Of a stretch of 64,000 bases of DNA, positions 60,201 to 64,000 are shown in pieces. The notes under the pieces are model-generated. The model was given only the letters and a program-made list of their open reading frames with translations. It was not told the origin of the DNA and did no database searches. This stretch comes from Stratiolaelaps scimitus (lineage: Eukaryota; Arthropoda; Arachnida; Mesostigmata; Laelapidae), in assembly GCA_019614645.1 (NCBI GenBank), contig JABWDB010000002.1, positions 16,777,501 through 16,841,500 of the forward strand, given 5' to 3'. The stretch's first letter is position 1; every line of letters begins with the position of its first letter. Position numbers and translations under genes: made by a program.

Positions 60201-61080
60201 CAATAGCCGCTACCAGCCAGCCAATCCTAGCTGCCGTGATGCGCGGTGAGAGGCGAATTCTAATGGGGATGCCCCGCCGTCAACCCCTTTATGGCCCGCC
60301 GTTGTGATTTGGTCCACTGTGGGGAAACACAATATGGGAGTTTTCCCATAAAACTCTCGCTCGTGTGTGCCGCCTTTCGTGTTTATTGTTTCGTGCAACA
60401 GACGAGAACGGTTCGTCTGACTGCCGACCGCCAGCAGCAGGTCCGGTCTTGCGGTCGGGATTGGCCGTCGGTAGTTGGTCGCGCCGAACGCGTCGTGGGA
60501 ACCGCCGCAACAGCTTCCACAAATAGTCAAACTTTCTTGAAAAAGTTTCACTTCCCAACTCGACAATACAGTAGTCCTGCCCTCGTCAGATATAAGCGAG
60601 CCACCGAACGCCGTTGAACGCCCCTAGACTCGCGTTTGAGCTGGGCACGACGAACGCCACTGAACCGCTATCGAATGCTGCCCGAGGTGCATTGGAGTGG
60701 GACGATGTCGAACTGCTATGACGCTATCTGCGCCGCTGCAGGTGCTGCGTGCAAAGGGCACTTTTCGTACCCAGACACTCGTTCGTCTAGTGTCGACTTT
60801 CGTCAACGATGGGGTCACGGGGTCGCGCGTAAAGCACGCAAAGCAACAGTTGAAGGGAAGGACGATGCGTTTAGCCAAGGAAAACACACCCCAAAAATAG
60901 AATGAGAAAGATAGAGAAAGGTCCTTGGAGAATGAGAGACCCGGAGAAGAAAGGGCCTCCAACCCGCTTCACGTTCTCTCCGCAAGGCTTTTCCAGTGAG
61001 TCTCGTATTTATTTCGCTACCCGTTTGTGTGTCTGTGGACAGGAACACGACGAGGTGGAAAAGTACTGTCAAAGGTGATG
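60200..61080. other. GC-rich block
   Basis: It is open in several frames on both strands (plus 60291-60617 and 60636-60905; minus 60210-60566 and 60624-60962). The plus frame from the ATG at 60675 encodes about 76 residues with a small Cys group (NCYDAICAAAGAACKG) and a basic tail, without a known motif. Confidence 0.3.
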
Positions 61081-62280
61081 TAGCACACAGGTGGATGCCA
61101 TCGGGTTTATGGGCGTGTGTCAGTGGTGGGTGCGCTCAGCTATACGCAACGCATTGAATGTTTAAGATGCAGTTGTACAGCACTTGACGAAAGTAGGTCG
61201 TTTCGTCGTCTTTTGCTAAAGTAAATGTTGATTTAATTAGGTATATTGATGTATCTGTCTTTTTTTGTTAGCCTGAGGACTGACAATGGGGCGACGTCCG
61301 CTGGACCCTTAATCACGGCCAGACGGAAACAGTCAAGCATCAGTTGCTGTTCTCCGCAATAGAGAAGTCACCCGCTGCTCGTCGAAGGTTGCACGCGACT
61401 GCCGCCCTGTTGAGTGCAAAACGTTCGTTGAAAATAGACAGGTACCCGATTTACAATTGGCTGTTGCATCTGCCGACCCGTGCAGACTTTACCACTAATT
61501 TTAGGCTTAGCTAAGCTCAGTGCATTTTCAGTAGCACACGTGGCACTCTCTTCTAGATGCGTCAAAAAAGGAAAACGACTGTTTGGTTACGAGGGGGTCG
61601 CATGTCATGATGGTTAACATTTCTAAGTACATTGGTTAGTAACGGTGAGGAGCCCAATGCGGTCGTTTCCCGCATGCCCTTATCTTGTGGCTGTTGCCAT
61701 CATTTGAGGGCACATGTATAATAGATCGTTATTTCCCTCCTGAAATTGAACCTTTTCTCGCATGTTCCTGGGGGAGGCATTACCAAATATCATAAATACC
61801 ATTGACAACAACGACGGCTAATTAGGTTAATTATGTATGCCGTTTCATTTATTCCAGTAAAATGGAAGCATCTGCACATTGCTGATCGTGCATGCCCAAA
61901 ATATATCCCCATTATCTTAGACATTTAAAAGATATGGAAACTTACATAAATTTTTTCCCGTTAATTAAACCACCAGTGCATGCGCCCACTGTGCTATTGA
62001 GCTTTCGCACATATATCCGGGTCGGCATTGTTATCGAAAAACCTGCCTATAAATAGCAAATCGATTGTGCAATATAATACGATCGATTTGCCAGATTCGG
62101 AATCCGGGTGATTATAATATATTCCCAACCTGTCGCAGGAGAGTTTCTAGTTCGAATTCTCCCGACTGTACCTGTACGAGCACGCGAGCTCAAAATACAG
62201 GTGAAACAGTGCATTCAGCCTAAGCAAATGCTAAAGAAGCCGTTAGAATCTTAATATAATAATAGCATTTGAGCACTTGA
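61081..62280. other. Gene-poor AT-richer stretch
   Basis: Only one short minus frame (61368-61565) is present. No motif or notable repeat was seen. Confidence 0.5.
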
Positions 62281-63044
62281 AATTTCTTTCGGGCCAGCAT
62301 TTCCTCTCTTGACTGTGTAGGTGGAGGAAGAAGGCAGCGAGTACCTGAGCCTGGAATACACCCGACCACCCACTAGCGTTGACGAGGACAGCTATATACT
62401 GGGTGGTGGTGGTGGTCAGAATTTGTTGGCTCAACATCTAGTTCGCTCAGCTAACGTTCAGTGAGAGAGGAAGAGAGCGAGATAGGGAGAGAGAGAGAGA
62501 GAGAGAGAGGGAGGGAAAGTGAGCCGGTAGAAACCTCCAGAGGGAAAGCCATAAAGGAGGCAGAGGACGGGTAAAAGTTCCGAGTGCACGCTCACAACTC
62601 ACTGTCGAGACAGGTGGCGGAGAGGGTAATAAACCGGGGCTTATATACACCTGTGGCTTGGCACTAGCCTCTTCAAGCACTCAGGTCTCGAGCGCCGAGC
62701 CGGCGTCCGCGAGAGCGCAAGCCAGCAAGGAGACCCTTGTGTCGTCTGGCTATTCGGAGCGGATCTTTCTAGACGAGAGGGTGGAACCGTCTTTTCAGTT
62801 TCATGTCCTCTCATAGAACAGCGTGCTAAGAAAGCCATGACGAACAACAGTCTGTTGGTGTGGGGGAGAGAGAGTTCAAGGGCCGAAATAAAGCTGGCTC
62901 ACGCAAGGTGTACATAGCTACCACCGCCATTTCTGGGCGAGGAAGAAATGTCATTGTAGGCAAGAAAAAAGCACTCAATTAATCGGCTGAGCTGCAGTCG
63001 TCGGCTCAATTGTCTCATTGCTGCCTTCTTCGAGCGGTTAAACG
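62280..63044 (+). promoter_or_regulatory. GC-rich block ending in a consensus donor, possible first exon/promoter
   Basis: The block contains a (GGT)n cluster at 62401-62415 and a (GA)n tract at 62487-62509. It ends in AACG|GTAAGT at 63044/63045, a near-perfect 5' splice site for the plus strand. No coding frame with a domain precedes it. A non-coding first exon whose downstream exons lie beyond the window is the simplest guess. Confidence 0.25.
62487..62509 (+). repeat. (GA)n microsatellite
   Basis: About eleven tandem GA units within a wider purine-rich tract (62461-62520). Confidence 0.95.
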
Positions 63045-63045
63045 G

Positions 63046-64000
63046 TAAGTCGCCTTGATGAGCTCGACTGAATACAAGACAAATATTGGCGTCATTGGCA
63101 ACACATTGTAGATGAGCCTGTATCAGTAGTCAAAATCCATCATATTTGTGATAAAAGAGACCATTTTGCGATCCACATGAATCGGATACGACATAACGAT
63201 ATGAATCGAATTCTCATTGGGTATTGTAGACATTTTCAAGAAACAATAAAATGCATATTTATTTGCAGGAAGTGCGGCGCAAATGCACGTTGCATGTAAC
63301 AATATGACGTGGCGCCACATCATTAAGTGGTATTCAGTTGGGTGCGCCTTTAAGCACCTTGTATGTTGGTGTTTGTTAGATGAACATTAAAATGAGTGGG
63401 GACTGTTCAGTTGGAGGGAATCCAAAGCGTCCGTCATTGCCAAACTGCCCCATCCACAAACTCGTCCCGTAGACGAAATCTCTGTGGGAAATGCCGTTCA
63501 ACATTTACAAGTATTCGTAGCCCCGTGTTGATTCCCCGGATGAATTATAAATACGTCTATTTAAATTTAGACAATATCTATACGAAATGTGTGGCCACAG
63601 TCTCTCTTAGAGGAGAGTCCCACGCGGTGGAGTCATTTTAAAAATGGATGTAGGGCCCGTAAATTCCCATACTTTGGCTAGCAGTGAGGGCGTTTGTGGA
63701 GGTCCGAGTTCACTTTGCTGTGGTCTCAAACGCGTGACATTGCCAAGAGGCCTCAGTGGTGGATTGTGGAGTCTGCATAGGCGGTGCAGTATTGCAATCC
63801 CCTTTTACTGCTGTGCATATATAATACAACGGTAGCTGAGCTTCTACGTTACGTTTATATTCTCAGGCACAACAAAAAAGTGAAGGAAAAAAAGTGAAGA
63901 AATGGGATGACCTCAGAGTGCGCCGCGCATATTCGAACGAACCGATATGACGCTATTCGCTCAACGCGTCCGTGAGCGGCCTCGCCATTTGCAATTGTAG
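63046..64000. other. Gene-poor end of window
   Basis: Unrecognised frames at 63396-63641 and 63644-63835 have no domain. If the donor at 63044 is real, this is the start of an intron. Confidence 0.4.

Noticed and set aside
1..64000. CRISPR arrays, phage, integron, operon or bacterial defence system
   Set aside because: No regularly spaced direct repeats, no long bacterial genes and no ribosome-binding-site pattern; the window is eukaryotic.

Overview
This is nuclear DNA of an invertebrate, most likely an arthropod and possibly a mite or other arachnid. I infer this from moderate GC, CpG that is not obviously depleted, many (TA)n and (GA/CT)n microsatellites, no long intact reading frame, and short open stretches with eukaryotic splice-like borders. 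The species call is a guess. Nothing looks bacterial: there are no operons, no Shine-Dalgarno-led gene series, no CRISPR array, and no rRNA or convincing tRNA.

The window holds no complete gene that I can recognise. It looks like intergenic or long-intron DNA with old gene debris, simple repeats and a few fold-back structures. About a dozen GC-richer blocks of 0.3-3 kb lie in AT-richer background (about 205-1580, 7990-9300, 10520-13760, 15940-16740, 31440-32560, 41520-42860, 46690-47560, 50020-51170, 56960-57470, 59130-59660, 60200-61060, 62280-63050). These blocks are open in several frames on both strands and carry most of the trinucleotide, CT, GA and CG tracts. They are candidate promoters, 5' UTR exons or other transcribed sequence, but no protein domain shows in them.

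The best-supported items are the following. First, an OGG1-like (8-oxoguanine DNA glycosylase) relic on the plus strand at 19074-19497, broken by stops and frameshifts. Second, a 228-bp near-perfect inverted repeat at 41105-41332, roughly 90 percent identical between its arms. Third, two tandem hairpins at 6455-6540. Fourth, a minus-strand gustatory-receptor-like relic or gene fragment at 53637-54621. Fifth, a probable Ty3/gypsy-type reverse transcriptase relic on the minus strand at 37794-38150. Sixth, a 217-codon frame at 24411-25064 laid out like the last exon of a type I membrane glycoprotein. Seventh, a candidate signal-peptide first exon at 3479-3659.

The remaining coding calls are low-confidence exon-like frames, given with their splice-site evidence. 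The sequence is open enough by chance that several opposite-strand frames look equally protein-like, so confidence values are deliberately low. I do not see the genes working together as a pathway. Homology statements rest on remembered family motifs and need a database search.
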